From: Pedobacter polaris
Lineage (GTDB): Bacteria; Bacteroidota; Bacteroidia; Sphingobacteriales; Sphingobacteriaceae
DNA length: 64,000 nt
Reading direction: 5' to 3'
NCBI RefSeq assembly: GCF_005116505.1
Contig: NZ_SWBR01000005.1
Span: forward strand, 351,024-415,023
Under the pieces are notes generated by a model, which saw nothing but the letters and a program-made list of their open reading frames with translations, made no database searches and was not told the origin of the DNA. Each line of letters starts with the position of its first letter. Positions within the stretch are counted from its first letter, which is position 1. Made by a program: the position numbers and the translations under genes. This document shows, in pieces, positions 1-8,194 of this stretch.

Positions 1-5
1 ATCTT

Positions 6-40
6 AGCGGAATAGGTTTCAATACCTATTCCGCTTTTTT
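6..40 (+). terminator. Rho-independent terminator of a gene upstream of the window
   Basis: A perfect 12-bp stem (AGCGGAATAGGT at 6-17, its complement at 24-35) with a 6-nt loop runs directly into a T tract. It ends four bases before the murI start, so murI is either expressed from a promoter buried in this short gap or by read-through. Confidence 0.85.
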
Positions 41-43
41 GTT

Positions 44-868
44 ATGGACAAATTTTCTATTGGCGTTTTCGATTCTGGCTTTGGAGGCTTAACTGTATTT
101 AAATCAATCGTTCAAAAATTACCACAATACGATTATATCTATTTAGGAGATAATGCTCGCTCACCTTATGGCGATCATTCTTTTGAAACTGTTTACCAAT
201 ATACTTTAGAATGTGTAGAATGGCTGTTTGATAAGGGTTGTCCTCTAGTGATTTTGGCTTGTAATACAGCCTCTGCGAAAGCTTTAAGAAACATCCAGCA
301 ATTAGACTTGCCAAAAAAATATCCAAATCATAGAGTTTTAGGCGTAATAAGACCAACAGCTGAAGTGATAGGTGATTTTACGTATACACAAAATGTAGGA
401 GTGATGGGTACCCGAGGAACAGTAAATTCAAATTCTTACCCAATAGAGATTAATCACTTTTCTCCAGAAGTAAAAGTATATCAGCAAGCATGTCCAATGT
501 GGGTGCCTATTATAGAAAATGGTGAACACTTAAATGATGGGGCAGATTTTTTTGTTAAAGCGTATATTCAAGAACTTTTGCAACAATCTGATGATATAGA
601 TTGCATTCTACTCGCTTGTACACATTATCCATTACTAATTCCAAAAATAGAACAATACCTACCCAAAGATATTAAATTGTTAAGTCAAGGAGATATCGTT
701 GCCAATAGCTTGGCAGATTATTTGAAAAGGCACCATGAAATTGAAGCCTACTTAGGTAAAACTGAAACTAGAGAGTTTTACACATCTGGTGATGTAGTTA
801 GTTTTAACAATCATGCTTCAATATTTTTAGGAGAAGAAATAGCGGCAAAAAAGATGAATAACAAATGA
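44..868 (+). CDS. murI: Glutamate racemase
   Basis: Cofactor-independent racemase that makes D-glutamate for peptidoglycan from L-glutamate in the cytoplasm. The 274-residue length is normal for the family. The N-terminal DSGFGG motif (residues 10-15) and the two catalytic cysteines in their usual settings, ACNTA (Cys73) and ACTHYPLL (Cys192), are all present. The ATG lies 4 bases after the T tract of an upstream terminator and has no Shine-Dalgarno sequence, as is usual in Bacteroidota. About 110 AT-rich bases separate it from the next gene, so it is probably monocistronic or the end of an upstream unit. The identification is secure. Confidence 0.96.
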   Translation: MDKFSIGVFDSGFGGLTVFKSIVQKLPQYDYIYLGDNARSPYGDHSFETVYQYTLECVEWLFDKGCPLVILACNTASAKALRNIQQLDLPKKYPNHRVLGVIRPTAEVIGDFTYTQNVGVMGTRGTVNSNSYPIEINHFSPEVKVYQQACPMWVPIIENGEHLNDGADFFVKAYIQELLQQSDDIDCILLACTHYPLLIPKIEQYLPKDIKLLSQGDIVANSLADYLKRHHEIEAYLGKTETREFYTSGDVVSFNNHASIFLGEEIAAKKMNNK

Positions 869-953
869 TTTTTGGCTTTTAAAAATTAACATTTAAATTA
901 CTTAATGTGGGAAATCGTTTGATTTCTTTTTAGGTTTTCAATTATTAAAAGGT

Positions 954-961
954 TAATTTTG
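954..961 (+). promoter_or_regulatory. -7 promoter element of the PurF-like gene
   Basis: TAATTTTG matches the Bacteroidota -7 box TAnnTTTG. It lies 19 bases before the ATG at 981, which would give a leader of about 12-15 bases. No good -33 TTTG is seen at the usual spacing. Confidence 0.5.
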
Positions 962-980
962 CGGCTCAATCATCAATTCA

Positions 981-2882
981 ATGAGCGATCAGATCAAGCA
1001 CGAATGCGGAATTGCCTTTATCCGCCTGTTAAAACCTCTCTCATACTACCAGGAAAAATACGGTACTGCACTTTACGGACTTAACAAATTGTATTTGTTA
1101 ATGGAAAAACAGCATAATCGTGGTCAGGATGGAGCTGGTATTGCAACCATAAAATTAGACATGAAACCTGGTAGTCGCTACATTAGTCGCTACCGTTCTA
1201 TGGCTCAAAATGCGGTTGCCGATATTTTTGGATATGTGCAAAATAAATTTGTAGATATTCAGAATGAAACGCCAGAGTTGATGAAAGATACAGAATGGCT
1301 AAAACAAAATGTAAGCTTTATAGGCGAAGTTTTATTAGGTCATTTACGTTACGGAACGCACGGTAAAAACAGTATTGAAAATTGCCACCCTTTCTTGCGC
1401 CAAAATAACTGGATGACTAGAAACTTGGTAATTGCGGGTAACTTCAATATGACTAATGTTGATGAACTTTTAGAGCAACTTTACGAACTAGGACAGCATC
1501 CAAAAGAAAAAGCAGATACCGTTACGGTCCTAGAGAAAATCGGTCATTTCCTTGATGATGAAAATCAAGAGTTATTTGATGATTATAAAAAGGAAGGCCT
1601 GAATAACGTAGATATTACCCATAAAATATCCGAAAACTTAAATATCGCAAATATACTTCGTCGCTCTGCAAAAGATTGGGATGGTGGTTATACCATTTCT
1701 GGTATTGTAGGTAATGGTGATGCTTTTGTTTTAAGAGATCCATCTGGTATTCGCCCTGCCTTTTATTATGCAGACGATGAGATTGTTGTGGCAGCATCAG
1801 AAAGACCTGCTATCCAAACAGCTTTTAATGTTCAAATTAAACAGGTTAAAGAGATTGAGCCCGGACATGCATTAATTGTTAAAAAGGATGGAACAGTTAC
1901 TCAAGAAATGTATCGTGAGCCTGCAGAAAAAAGAGCTTGTTCATTTGAAAGAATTTATTTCTCTAGAGGTAGTGATGCTGATATTTATAAAGAACGTAAA
2001 CAATTAGGTCATTTATTAATTCCTCAAGTTTTAGATGCTGTTAAAAAAGACCTGAAAAATACAGTTTTCTCGTTCATTCCGAATACAGCCGAAGTTTCCT
2101 TTTATGGCATGGTAGAGGGCCTACATAACCATGTTAGAGAGGTTCAGAAAGATACTTTGCTAAATCGTAAGGAAAAGCTAAATGATGAAGAATTGAACGA
2201 ACTTTTATCAATGTCGCCAAGAGTAGAAAAACTGGCCATTAAAGATGTTAAACTTCGTACTTTTATTACACAAGATGCAGATAGGGGAGAAATGGTTGCC
2301 CATGTATACGATACAACATACGGAGTAATTAAAAATCATACTGATACTTTGGTAGCTGTAGATGATTCTATTGTTCGTGGTACAACATTAAAACAAAGTA
2401 TCATTAAGATCATTGATAGGCTGCACCCTAAAAAGATTATCATTGTTTCTTCAGCACCTCAAATTCGTTATCCAGATTGCTACGGTATTGACATGTCTAA
2501 GATGGGCCAGTTTGTAGCTTTCGATGCAGCAATTCAATTGCTTAAAGAACGCGGAATGGAAAGTGTTATTGAAGATGTGTATCAAAAATGTAAGGCATCT
2601 TTATTATTGCCGAAGGAGCAAATTATAAATTATGTTAAAGATATTTATAGGCCTTTTAAACAACAGGAGATTTCTGATAAAATTGCTAAGATCATAACCC
2701 CAAAAGGAACTATTGCAGAGGTTGAGGTAATTTATCAAACCCTTGATAACTTGCACATAGCTTGCCCTGACCATAAAGGCGATTGGTATTTCTCTGGTAA
2801 TTATCCAACACCAGGTGGCAATAAAGTTGTAAATAAAGCTTTTGTTAACTGGAAAGAAGGAAACAACCAAAGAGCATATTAG
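981..2882 (+). CDS. Long amidophosphoribosyltransferase-like protein (class II glutamine amidotransferase plus phosphoribosyltransferase)
   Basis: A PurF-like enzyme, which in the family makes phosphoribosylamine from PRPP and glutamine in the first step of purine synthesis. Cys9 (HECGIAF) would be the N-terminal nucleophile after propeptide removal. Further amidase features are QHNRGQDGAGI and the GHLRYGTHG segment. The PRPP-binding motif VAVDDSIVRGTTLKQ is at about residues 457-472. At 633 residues it is well over 100 residues longer than ordinary PurF (about 470-510); the extra sequence lies inside the amidase half and at the C-terminus. It does not sit in a pur operon. Bacteroidota carry such long forms, often beside a standard purF elsewhere, so the precise role is unsettled and no symbol is given. 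Confidence 0.85.
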   Translation: MSDQIKHECGIAFIRLLKPLSYYQEKYGTALYGLNKLYLLMEKQHNRGQDGAGIATIKLDMKPGSRYISRYRSMAQNAVADIFGYVQNKFVDIQNETPELMKDTEWLKQNVSFIGEVLLGHLRYGTHGKNSIENCHPFLRQNNWMTRNLVIAGNFNMTNVDELLEQLYELGQHPKEKADTVTVLEKIGHFLDDENQELFDDYKKEGLNNVDITHKISENLNIANILRRSAKDWDGGYTISGIVGNGDAFVLRDPSGIRPAFYYADDEIVVAASERPAIQTAFNVQIKQVKEIEPGHALIVKKDGTVTQEMYREPAEKRACSFERIYFSRGSDADIYKERKQLGHLLIPQVLDAVKKDLKNTVFSFIPNTAEVSFYGMVEGLHNHVREVQKDTLLNRKEKLNDEELNELLSMSPRVEKLAIKDVKLRTFITQDADRGEMVAHVYDTTYGVIKNHTDTLVAVDDSIVRGTTLKQSIIKIIDRLHPKKIIIVSSAPQIRYPDCYGIDMSKMGQFVAFDAAIQLLKERGMESVIEDVYQKCKASLLLPKEQIINYVKDIYRPFKQQEISDKIAKIITPKGTIAEVEVIYQTLDNLHIACPDHKGDWYFSGNYPTPGGNKVVNKAFVNWKEGNNQRAY

Positions 2883-2904
2883 AAGAATCTGATAGTTGAA
2901 ATAA

Positions 2905-2938
2905 ATAAGGGGCGAAAATGGAAGTTTTCGCCCCTTAT
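2905..2938 (+). terminator. Terminator hairpin after the PurF-like gene
   Basis: A perfect 14-bp inverted repeat (2905-2918 with 2925-2938, GC-rich core GGGGCG) sits 23 bases after the stop codon. The tail (gtttattc) is only modestly T-rich. The following 150 bases hold no gene; they include GTGGGCTTTCCA (2981-2992), which recurs at 34052-34063. Confidence 0.7.
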
Positions 2939-3096
2939 GTTTATTCAGCCCTGCTTTTCATTGCAAGTCCTCGCTGCGCTGTGGGCTTTCCATTTCAATC
3001 AGGTTTATTTTTCAAAGCTTCTGCTAATTACGAACTGCTAATCTCAAAAAAAACATTGCAGTCGTTTATTTGTTTTACCTATTAAATAAAATGATT

Positions 3097-3648
3097 ATGA
3101 AAAAGATTTTTTTAGGTGTACTAGTGTGTTTAGGTTTGGCTTGTTCAGAAGCTAAACAAGATAAAGTGGAAAATGCAATTGCTAAAACAAGTGATAGCTT
3201 AAATTCTAAGCTAAACAAGTTGAATGATACGCTTAATAAAGTTAAAGATGATGTAGCTAATAAAATTCCGAAGGTTAAAATAGAAATTGAACGTAGTATC
3301 CCAATTAGTTTGCAGTGGATCAGTTTTGAAAATCAAGGTAAAGCTACTTTAAGCAAAGAAAATGATGGATGGTTTACTATTAAAGGCGAACAGACCAATA
3401 CTAATAATGAGTTTTTAAAGATCAATGGTAAAATTAAAAGAGTAGATCAGCAAACCATTTCTTTTGAAGGAACAATCATAACCTACATTAAAACTAATAA
3501 TGGTGGAGCTCCGTGTGAGAAGACTGGTAAACAAGTTTTTTCAAAAAAAGGAGAGAGAAGATATTATAGGTTGCAAAATATGGAAAATTGTGCAGGTGGA
3601 CGCTTGCTAGACTATGTAGATTTATATGATTTAGATAATAAATTATAG
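3097..3648 (+). CDS. Hypothetical lipoprotein with coiled-coil segment
   Basis: Not recognised as a named family. Starting at the ATG at 3097 gives a compact signal peptide ending in a lipobox (GLAC, Cys16), so the mature protein is a lipoprotein. In-frame ATGs at 3070 and 3091 would only add a hydrophilic extension before the signal. Residues about 18-60 are rich in Lys, Asp and Asn with a regular pattern of N, L and V that suggests a helical coiled coil. The C-terminal 120 residues look like a beta-rich domain with a Cys pair (PCEK and ENCAGG) that may form a disulfide. The gene converges on the LysE-type gene with only 3 bases between the stop codons. Confidence 0.75.
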   Translation: MKKIFLGVLVCLGLACSEAKQDKVENAIAKTSDSLNSKLNKLNDTLNKVKDDVANKIPKVKIEIERSIPISLQWISFENQGKATLSKENDGWFTIKGEQTNTNNEFLKINGKIKRVDQQTISFEGTIITYIKTNNGGAPCEKTGKQVFSKKGERRYYRLQNMENCAGGRLLDYVDLYDLDNKL

Positions 3649-3651
3649 TAT

Positions 3652-4278
3652 TTAGGCATAAAACTGGTGGTAGGTTTTATACATCAACCACAAAGCAAAA
3701 GCGATAATAATTATCCCTGCAATCTTATTCAATTTTCTTAAAGTATCTTCTTTTATCCGGTAACGTAATTTGCTAGAATAGTAACTTTTTAAACTATCAA
3801 TAGCGAGCTGTGTTGCCATTGCAATAAAAAAGCAAAATAGCTTTTCATTCAATCTATTATTCAATTTTACAGAAATAATTCCACTTACAATTATCCAGAA
3901 CATTAAGGTTGATGGTGTTAAAATGCACATCAAAAACCCTTTTAAAAAATAGCCACGTTTGCTAATTTTTATCATCGTATTGTTTTCATAGTTGATAGAA
4001 ACTTTAGAAACCAGATAGTAAATTCCTACGGCGAGCAAAAAGATGCCTCCAAACAAACCAACATATTTGTCAAAACTATCTTGGTAGGCTAAAAATTGAC
4101 TCCCAAAAAGAACAAGTCCAATTAGAATAACATCACTAATTATCACGCCAATTGCAAGTGAAAAGCCAGCCATGAAACCCTTTTCAATACTGGTCTTAAT
4201 CATTGCGAAAAAAACAGGACCTGTTAAGAATGAGGAAATTAGCCCTGCACCCATACCTAATAATATCGCTTCAAACAT
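3652..4278 (-). CDS. LysE/RhtB family amino-acid exporter
   Basis: Inner-membrane exporter of the LysE superfamily, members of which export amino acids or related small metabolites. About six hydrophobic segments are visible, and the N-terminus has the family pattern G-x-G-A-G-L-I-S-S-F-L-T-G-P-x-F-F. From the internal ATG at 4278 it has 208 residues, the usual family length. A start at 4311 would add a polar extension (MHISINYDDRL) before the first membrane helix, so the shorter form is preferred. The substrate cannot be told from sequence. Confidence 0.85.
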   Translation of the reverse strand: MFEAILLGMGAGLISSFLTGPVFFAMIKTSIEKGFMAGFSLAIGVIISDVILIGLVLFGSQFLAYQDSFDKYVGLFGGIFLLAVGIYYLVSKVSINYENNTMIKISKRGYFLKGFLMCILTPSTLMFWIIVSGIISVKLNNRLNEKLFCFFIAMATQLAIDSLKSYYSSKLRYRIKEDTLRKLNKIAGIIIIAFALWLMYKTYHQFYA

Positions 4279-4372
4279 TAACCTATCATCATAATTTATG
4301 CTAATATGCAATTTTTAAAGCTAAAATCTATTCATTTTTTCACTTAGTTTGTAAGCGATATATAGCTATTAA

Positions 4373-4432
4373 GTGTAAAATACACGTCTTTATAACGTTT
4401 ATAAAATTTTTGATTAGTGTAAAAAATACACT
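4373..4432 (+). promoter_or_regulatory. Pair of GTGTA...TACAC palindromes upstream of a sugar transporter
   Basis: Two inverted repeats of the same half-site: GTGTA-AAA-TACAC at 4373-4385 and AGTGTA-N5-TACACT at 4416-4432. Their centres are 45 bases apart, and the second lies about 70 bases before the transporter ATG. The arrangement suggests an operator pair for a regulator not encoded in this window. The regulator family is unknown. Confidence 0.45.
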
Positions 4433-4503
4433 TCATAAACAATAAATTTTATTTATGTTTAGCCAACCAAAATTTAATTTTAAACTTAAACTCTGATCCA
4501 AGT

Positions 4504-5934
4504 ATGGAACAAAATTCAAAAACCAATTGGGGGCAGTTCATACCCTTAGTAACTGTTTTCTTCTTTTGGGGCTTCGTAGCCGCTAGTAATGATATATTAA
4601 TACCAGTGTTTAAATCTGCTTTTAATTTGTCTCAAAGCGAAAGCCAATTGGTATCATTAGCCTTTTATATTGCATACACTGTTGGTTCGTTAATATATGT
4701 GGGTATATCTGCATTAATGAAAACAGATTTAATTAACAAAATTGGTTATAAGAACAGTTTAGCCTTGGGCCTAACTATTTCGGCAGTTGGTACTTTATTA
4801 TTTTATCCAGCAGCAAATACAGGGTCGTTTCCGCTAATGCTTTCTGGGTTATTTATTGTGGCATTAGGGTTTTCATTACAGCAAACGGTCGCAAATCCTT
4901 TAGCAATTGCTTTAGGGCCAATTAAAACGGGCTCTCAACGATTGACCCTAGCAGGTGGAATAAATAATTTTGGAACTACAATTGGGCCCCTTATTGTAAG
5001 CTTTGCAATTTTCGGATCAGCTTCAAGTGGTAATACGAACATTAGTATTGAAAGTGTTAAAATCCCCTATTTAATTTTAGGAGCAGCATTTTTATTGGTA
5101 GCAGTATTTTTAAAAATGTCTTCATTACCTGATAAGCCAGCTTTAAGTGAAGCAGTAATTGAGGATGGCTCGTTAAAAGGTTCGGCTTTGAAATATCCGC
5201 AATTGGTTTTAGGGATGATTGCAATTTTTGTATATGTAGGTGTTGAAGTTTCTACAGCTAGTAATTTGCCAGCATATATGGAAGAAGATTTAGGATTTGC
5301 AATTAAAGATGTTGCTCCATATATCTCCTTGTATTGGGCAAGTATGATGATTGGTCGTTGGACTGGTGCGGTTGAAGCGTTTACAGATAAAATTAGCTTA
5401 CAAAAAGTATTGAGATTTATTGCTCCTTATTTGGCATTTGGCATTTTCTTATTGGTAAATGCTATTGCTGAACATGATTTGGCTCCATTCTATGTATATG
5501 CATTAATTATTCTTATATTAATCATTGCAGATATGGCTAGTAAAGGAAATCCAGCAAGAATGCTTTTCATATTCTCTGGTGTTGGAATTTTGGCTTTATT
5601 AGTTGGTATGTTTACTACAGGAATGGTAAGTGTTTATGCATTTACTAGTGTTGGTTTATTTTGTAGTACATTATGGCCTTGTATTTTTACTTTGGCAGTA
5701 AGCGGTTTAGGTAAACATACAAGCCAAGGTAGTAGCTATTTAATTATGATGATTATGGGCGGTGGTCTTATCAGCTGGCTTCAAGGCTATGTTTCAAACT
5801 ATACAGGTATTCAGTATAGTTATGTTATAGGTATTTTATGTTTCGCATATTTAGCGTTTTATGCATTAAGAGCCAGTAGTATATTAAAGTCGCAAGGGAT
5901 TAACTTTGATGAAAAAATTTCAGGCGGACACTAA
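4504..5934 (+). CDS. FucP-family (FHS) sugar:H+ symporter, MFS
   Basis: Major facilitator of the fucose/galactose/glucose:H+ symporter family, in the inner membrane. It has 476 residues and about twelve hydrophobic segments. It shares the family landmarks FFFWGFVAASNDILIP near the N-terminus and SLQQTVANPLAIALGP around residue 125. The substrate is not decidable; relatives carry fucose, glucose, galactose or N-acetylglucosamine. A second, only distantly similar member follows at 6081, but a strong terminator and a separate operator lie between them, so the two are separate units. The leader contains two GTGTA/TACAC palindromes that probably control it. Confidence 0.88.
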   Translation: MEQNSKTNWGQFIPLVTVFFFWGFVAASNDILIPVFKSAFNLSQSESQLVSLAFYIAYTVGSLIYVGISALMKTDLINKIGYKNSLALGLTISAVGTLLFYPAANTGSFPLMLSGLFIVALGFSLQQTVANPLAIALGPIKTGSQRLTLAGGINNFGTTIGPLIVSFAIFGSASSGNTNISIESVKIPYLILGAAFLLVAVFLKMSSLPDKPALSEAVIEDGSLKGSALKYPQLVLGMIAIFVYVGVEVSTASNLPAYMEEDLGFAIKDVAPYISLYWASMMIGRWTGAVEAFTDKISLQKVLRFIAPYLAFGIFLLVNAIAEHDLAPFYVYALIILILIIADMASKGNPARMLFIFSGVGILALLVGMFTTGMVSVYAFTSVGLFCSTLWPCIFTLAVSGLGKHTSQGSSYLIMMIMGGGLISWLQGYVSNYTGIQYSYVIGILCFAYLAFYALRASSILKSQGINFDEKISGGH

Positions 5935-5957
5935 AAAACCGAAATATATTTTATTTA

Positions 5958-5991
5958 AAGAGTCCCGATTTATATCGGGGCTCTTTTTTTT
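5958..5991 (+). terminator. Rho-independent terminator after the first FHS transporter
   Basis: A 12-bp stem with one G:U pair (5958-5969 with 5974-5985, core GTCCCGAT/ATCGGGGC), a 4-nt loop and a run of seven T. It separates the two sugar-transporter genes transcriptionally. Confidence 0.9.
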
Positions 5992-6000
5992 GCCCTTAAT

Positions 6001-6010
6001 CAAACGTTTG
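6001..6010 (+). promoter_or_regulatory. LacI-type operator CAAACGTTTG before the second FHS transporter
   Basis: A perfect 10-bp palindrome with a central CG, the hallmark of LacI/GalR-family operators, 71 bases before the ATG at 6081. The extended match TCAAACGTTTGCGC is repeated exactly upstream of the SusC gene (from 40172). The leader text before the two start codons is also similar (CCTAAACTAAA). No LacI-type regulator is encoded in this window. Confidence 0.6.
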
Positions 6011-6080
6011 CGCAGTTTTTAATTTTTAAATGCCTTCTATTTTTACTTATGTTAGATAAAATTTAAACCTAAACTAAACA

Positions 6081-7367
6081 ATGACATCTATTTCAAACCA
6101 AAACAGAACGGCATTATTACCAATGGTAATTTGCTGTGCCTTGTTTTTTATCTTCGGCTTTGTAACCTGGGCAAACGGTACATTAATCCCTTTCTTAAAA
6201 CTGGCATTAGATTTAGAAACCGATTTACAAGCATTTTTTGTAACCTTCGCTTCTTACATTGCTTATTTTTTTCTTGCCTTACCTAGTTCTTGGATTTTAC
6301 AGAAAATTGGCTTTAAAAACGGATTAGTGCTGGGTATGGTAATTTTAGGGATAGGTTCTTTGATATTTATACCAGCTGCAGATAATAGAAGTTACGGATT
6401 GTTTTTAACAGGAATTTTTATTCAAGGATCGGCAATGGCTTTATTGCAAACTGCAGTAAACCCTTATTTAAGTATTATTGGTCCAATTGATAGCGCAGCT
6501 GCACGTATTTCGATTGCGGGTTTGTGTAATAAAGGCGCAGGTGTGTTAGTCCCAATTATTTTTGGCGTATTGTTTTTAAAAAACTCTGCAGAAACAACAG
6601 CAAAAATTAACGCAACTACAGATATAAATGCTAAAAATGCAATTTTAGATGAGTTATTACAGCGTGTGCATACACCTTACATTGTTTTGGCGATAGTTTT
6701 TGTGCTTTTTGCGATATTAATCAAATTTGTTAATCTTCCAGAAGTAGAGGCCGAAGAAGATGTCCTGGATGAAGTCAGTAATGTAAAAGTTAAGTCTAGC
6801 ATCTTTCAATATCCTCATTTGTTTTTGGGTGCTTTTGCTATTTTCTGCTGTGTAGCAGTAGAAGTTATGGCTGGAGATGGAATAGCTACTTACGGACGGG
6901 AGCTTAATATAAACCCAAATATTGTACGTTTCTCTACATCATTTACATTAATATGTATGTTAGTGGGTTATGTAATTGGTATCATCGCTATTCCTAAAAT
7001 TATAAGCCAGCAAATGGCATTACGCATTTGTGCAATTTTAGGTGTAACATTAACTTTCATTTCAGCTTTTTCAACAGGTAATGTTTCATTCTATTCTGTG
7101 GCATTATTGGGTTTAGCGAACTCGCTAATGTGGCCTGCTATTTTTCCGCTAGGCATTAAAGGTTTAGGTAGGTTTACTAAAACAGGTTCAGCAATTATGA
7201 TTATGGGCATTGCTGGCGGTGCGTTGGTTTTACCCATTTATGGTTTCTTAAAAGATAGTCTTTCGATTGATTTTCAGCATGCGTTTTTATACACTTTGTT
7301 GCCAGCTTATTTGTATATTATTTATTTTGCTGTAAAAGGGCATAAAGCGGGTGCGAAGAAAATATAA
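6081..7367 (+). CDS. FucP-family (FHS) sugar:H+ symporter, MFS
   Basis: Inner-membrane sugar:H+ symporter of the FHS family with 428 residues and about twelve hydrophobic segments. Landmarks are FFIFGFVTWANGTLIPFLK near residues 22-40 and LLQTAVNPYLSIIGP near residue 125. The substrate is unknown. A LacI-type palindrome 70 bases upstream matches two sites upstream of the SusC gene at 40388. The inference is that this permease takes up the sugar released by that outer-membrane system. It is separated from both neighbours by terminators, so it is a single-gene unit. Confidence 0.88.
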   Translation: MTSISNQNRTALLPMVICCALFFIFGFVTWANGTLIPFLKLALDLETDLQAFFVTFASYIAYFFLALPSSWILQKIGFKNGLVLGMVILGIGSLIFIPAADNRSYGLFLTGIFIQGSAMALLQTAVNPYLSIIGPIDSAAARISIAGLCNKGAGVLVPIIFGVLFLKNSAETTAKINATTDINAKNAILDELLQRVHTPYIVLAIVFVLFAILIKFVNLPEVEAEEDVLDEVSNVKVKSSIFQYPHLFLGAFAIFCCVAVEVMAGDGIATYGRELNINPNIVRFSTSFTLICMLVGYVIGIIAIPKIISQQMALRICAILGVTLTFISAFSTGNVSFYSVALLGLANSLMWPAIFPLGIKGLGRFTKTGSAIMIMGIAGGALVLPIYGFLKDSLSIDFQHAFLYTLLPAYLYIIYFAVKGHKAGAKKI

Positions 7368-7427
7368 GGTTAAGTTTTAATTAAGCAAATAAATTAGCCG
7401 CATGGCTTAAAAAAACACTAATTTTGA

Positions 7428-7458
7428 AAGCTCTCTGGTATTTATCAGAGGGCTTTTT
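7428..7458 (+). terminator. Rho-independent terminator between the FHS transporter and the deaminase
   Basis: A 10-bp stem with one G:U pair (7428-7437 with 7446-7455), an 8-nt loop and a T tract ending 11 bases before the deaminase ATG. Because of this position the deaminase must use a promoter within or after the hairpin, or depend on read-through. Confidence 0.8.
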
Positions 7459-7469
7459 AATTATACGAA

Positions 7470-7931
7470 ATGGCAAAACAAGCATTTAATGATATTTACA
7501 TGAATCTGGCTACAGATTTAGCAACCCGCTCTCATTGTGTTAGGGCCCATGTTGGTGCTGTTTTAACAAAAGATACTCGTATTATTTCAATAGGCTACAA
7601 TGGTCCGCCAGCTGGTACACATAATTGCGATGAAGAATGGCCAGAACTTGGATGTGCTAGAGATAGTAAAGGAAGTTGTTCCTTGGCCCTACACGCAGAA
7701 GAAAATGCGATTCTATATGCAGTTAAAAACGGATCAAAAATAGAAGGCTCTACATTGTATACTACACTTTCTCCTTGTATTGCATGTGCAAGGCTAATTT
7801 TATCATCTGGTATCAAAAAAGTTTACTTCAAAGATTCATATGCAGCTTATAAAGGTTTGGCCAGTGATGAAGGTGTAGATTTTTTAATTCGTTTTGGAGT
7901 TGAAGTTTTGCAACACGAGGTTTTGGCCTAA
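7470..7931 (+). CDS. dCMP deaminase family protein
   Basis: Zinc-dependent deaminase of the deoxycytidylate deaminase/ComEB group, which makes dUMP from dCMP for thymidylate synthesis. The zinc and catalytic motifs are clear: HAEENA (His75, Glu77) and SPCIACA (Cys103, Cys106). An insert with further Cys and His residues (HNCDEEWPELGC, residues 51-62) precedes them, as in the dCMP-type rather than the cytidine-type enzymes. Its 153 residues are normal. The ATG lies 11 bases after a terminator hairpin. Confidence 0.9.
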   Translation: MAKQAFNDIYMNLATDLATRSHCVRAHVGAVLTKDTRIISIGYNGPPAGTHNCDEEWPELGCARDSKGSCSLALHAEENAILYAVKNGSKIEGSTLYTTLSPCIACARLILSSGIKKVYFKDSYAAYKGLASDEGVDFLIRFGVEVLQHEVLA

Positions 7932-8183
7932 ATATTCCAAGATTAAAATGATTTTTGTAGATTTTGGTTTCTTGAAGGAACTATTGATTAATAGCACAAT
8001 CCTTTTTTTATAGCCCCGATATTAGCGAACACGAACGTAGAGAGTAAAGCGTTTAGCGGGACTGAGCATTGATTTTTCTATTGTCATTTCGCTTCAAATA
8101 ATTAAAGATTTTACATCTCTTTCTCATTGTTCGTTGTTCCTTCATCCTTGCTCTTTTTCCTTTAGTCTTTCAGCTTAAATAAC

Positions 8184-8191
8184 TACCTTTG
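8184..8191 (+). promoter_or_regulatory. -7 promoter element directly before guaA
   Basis: TACCTTTG is an exact TAnnTTTG box ending 3 bases before the guaA ATG. Transcription would then begin at or next to the start codon, giving a leaderless mRNA. The 260 bases before it hold no gene, only repeat-like text. Confidence 0.6.
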
Positions 8192-8194
8192 CGC

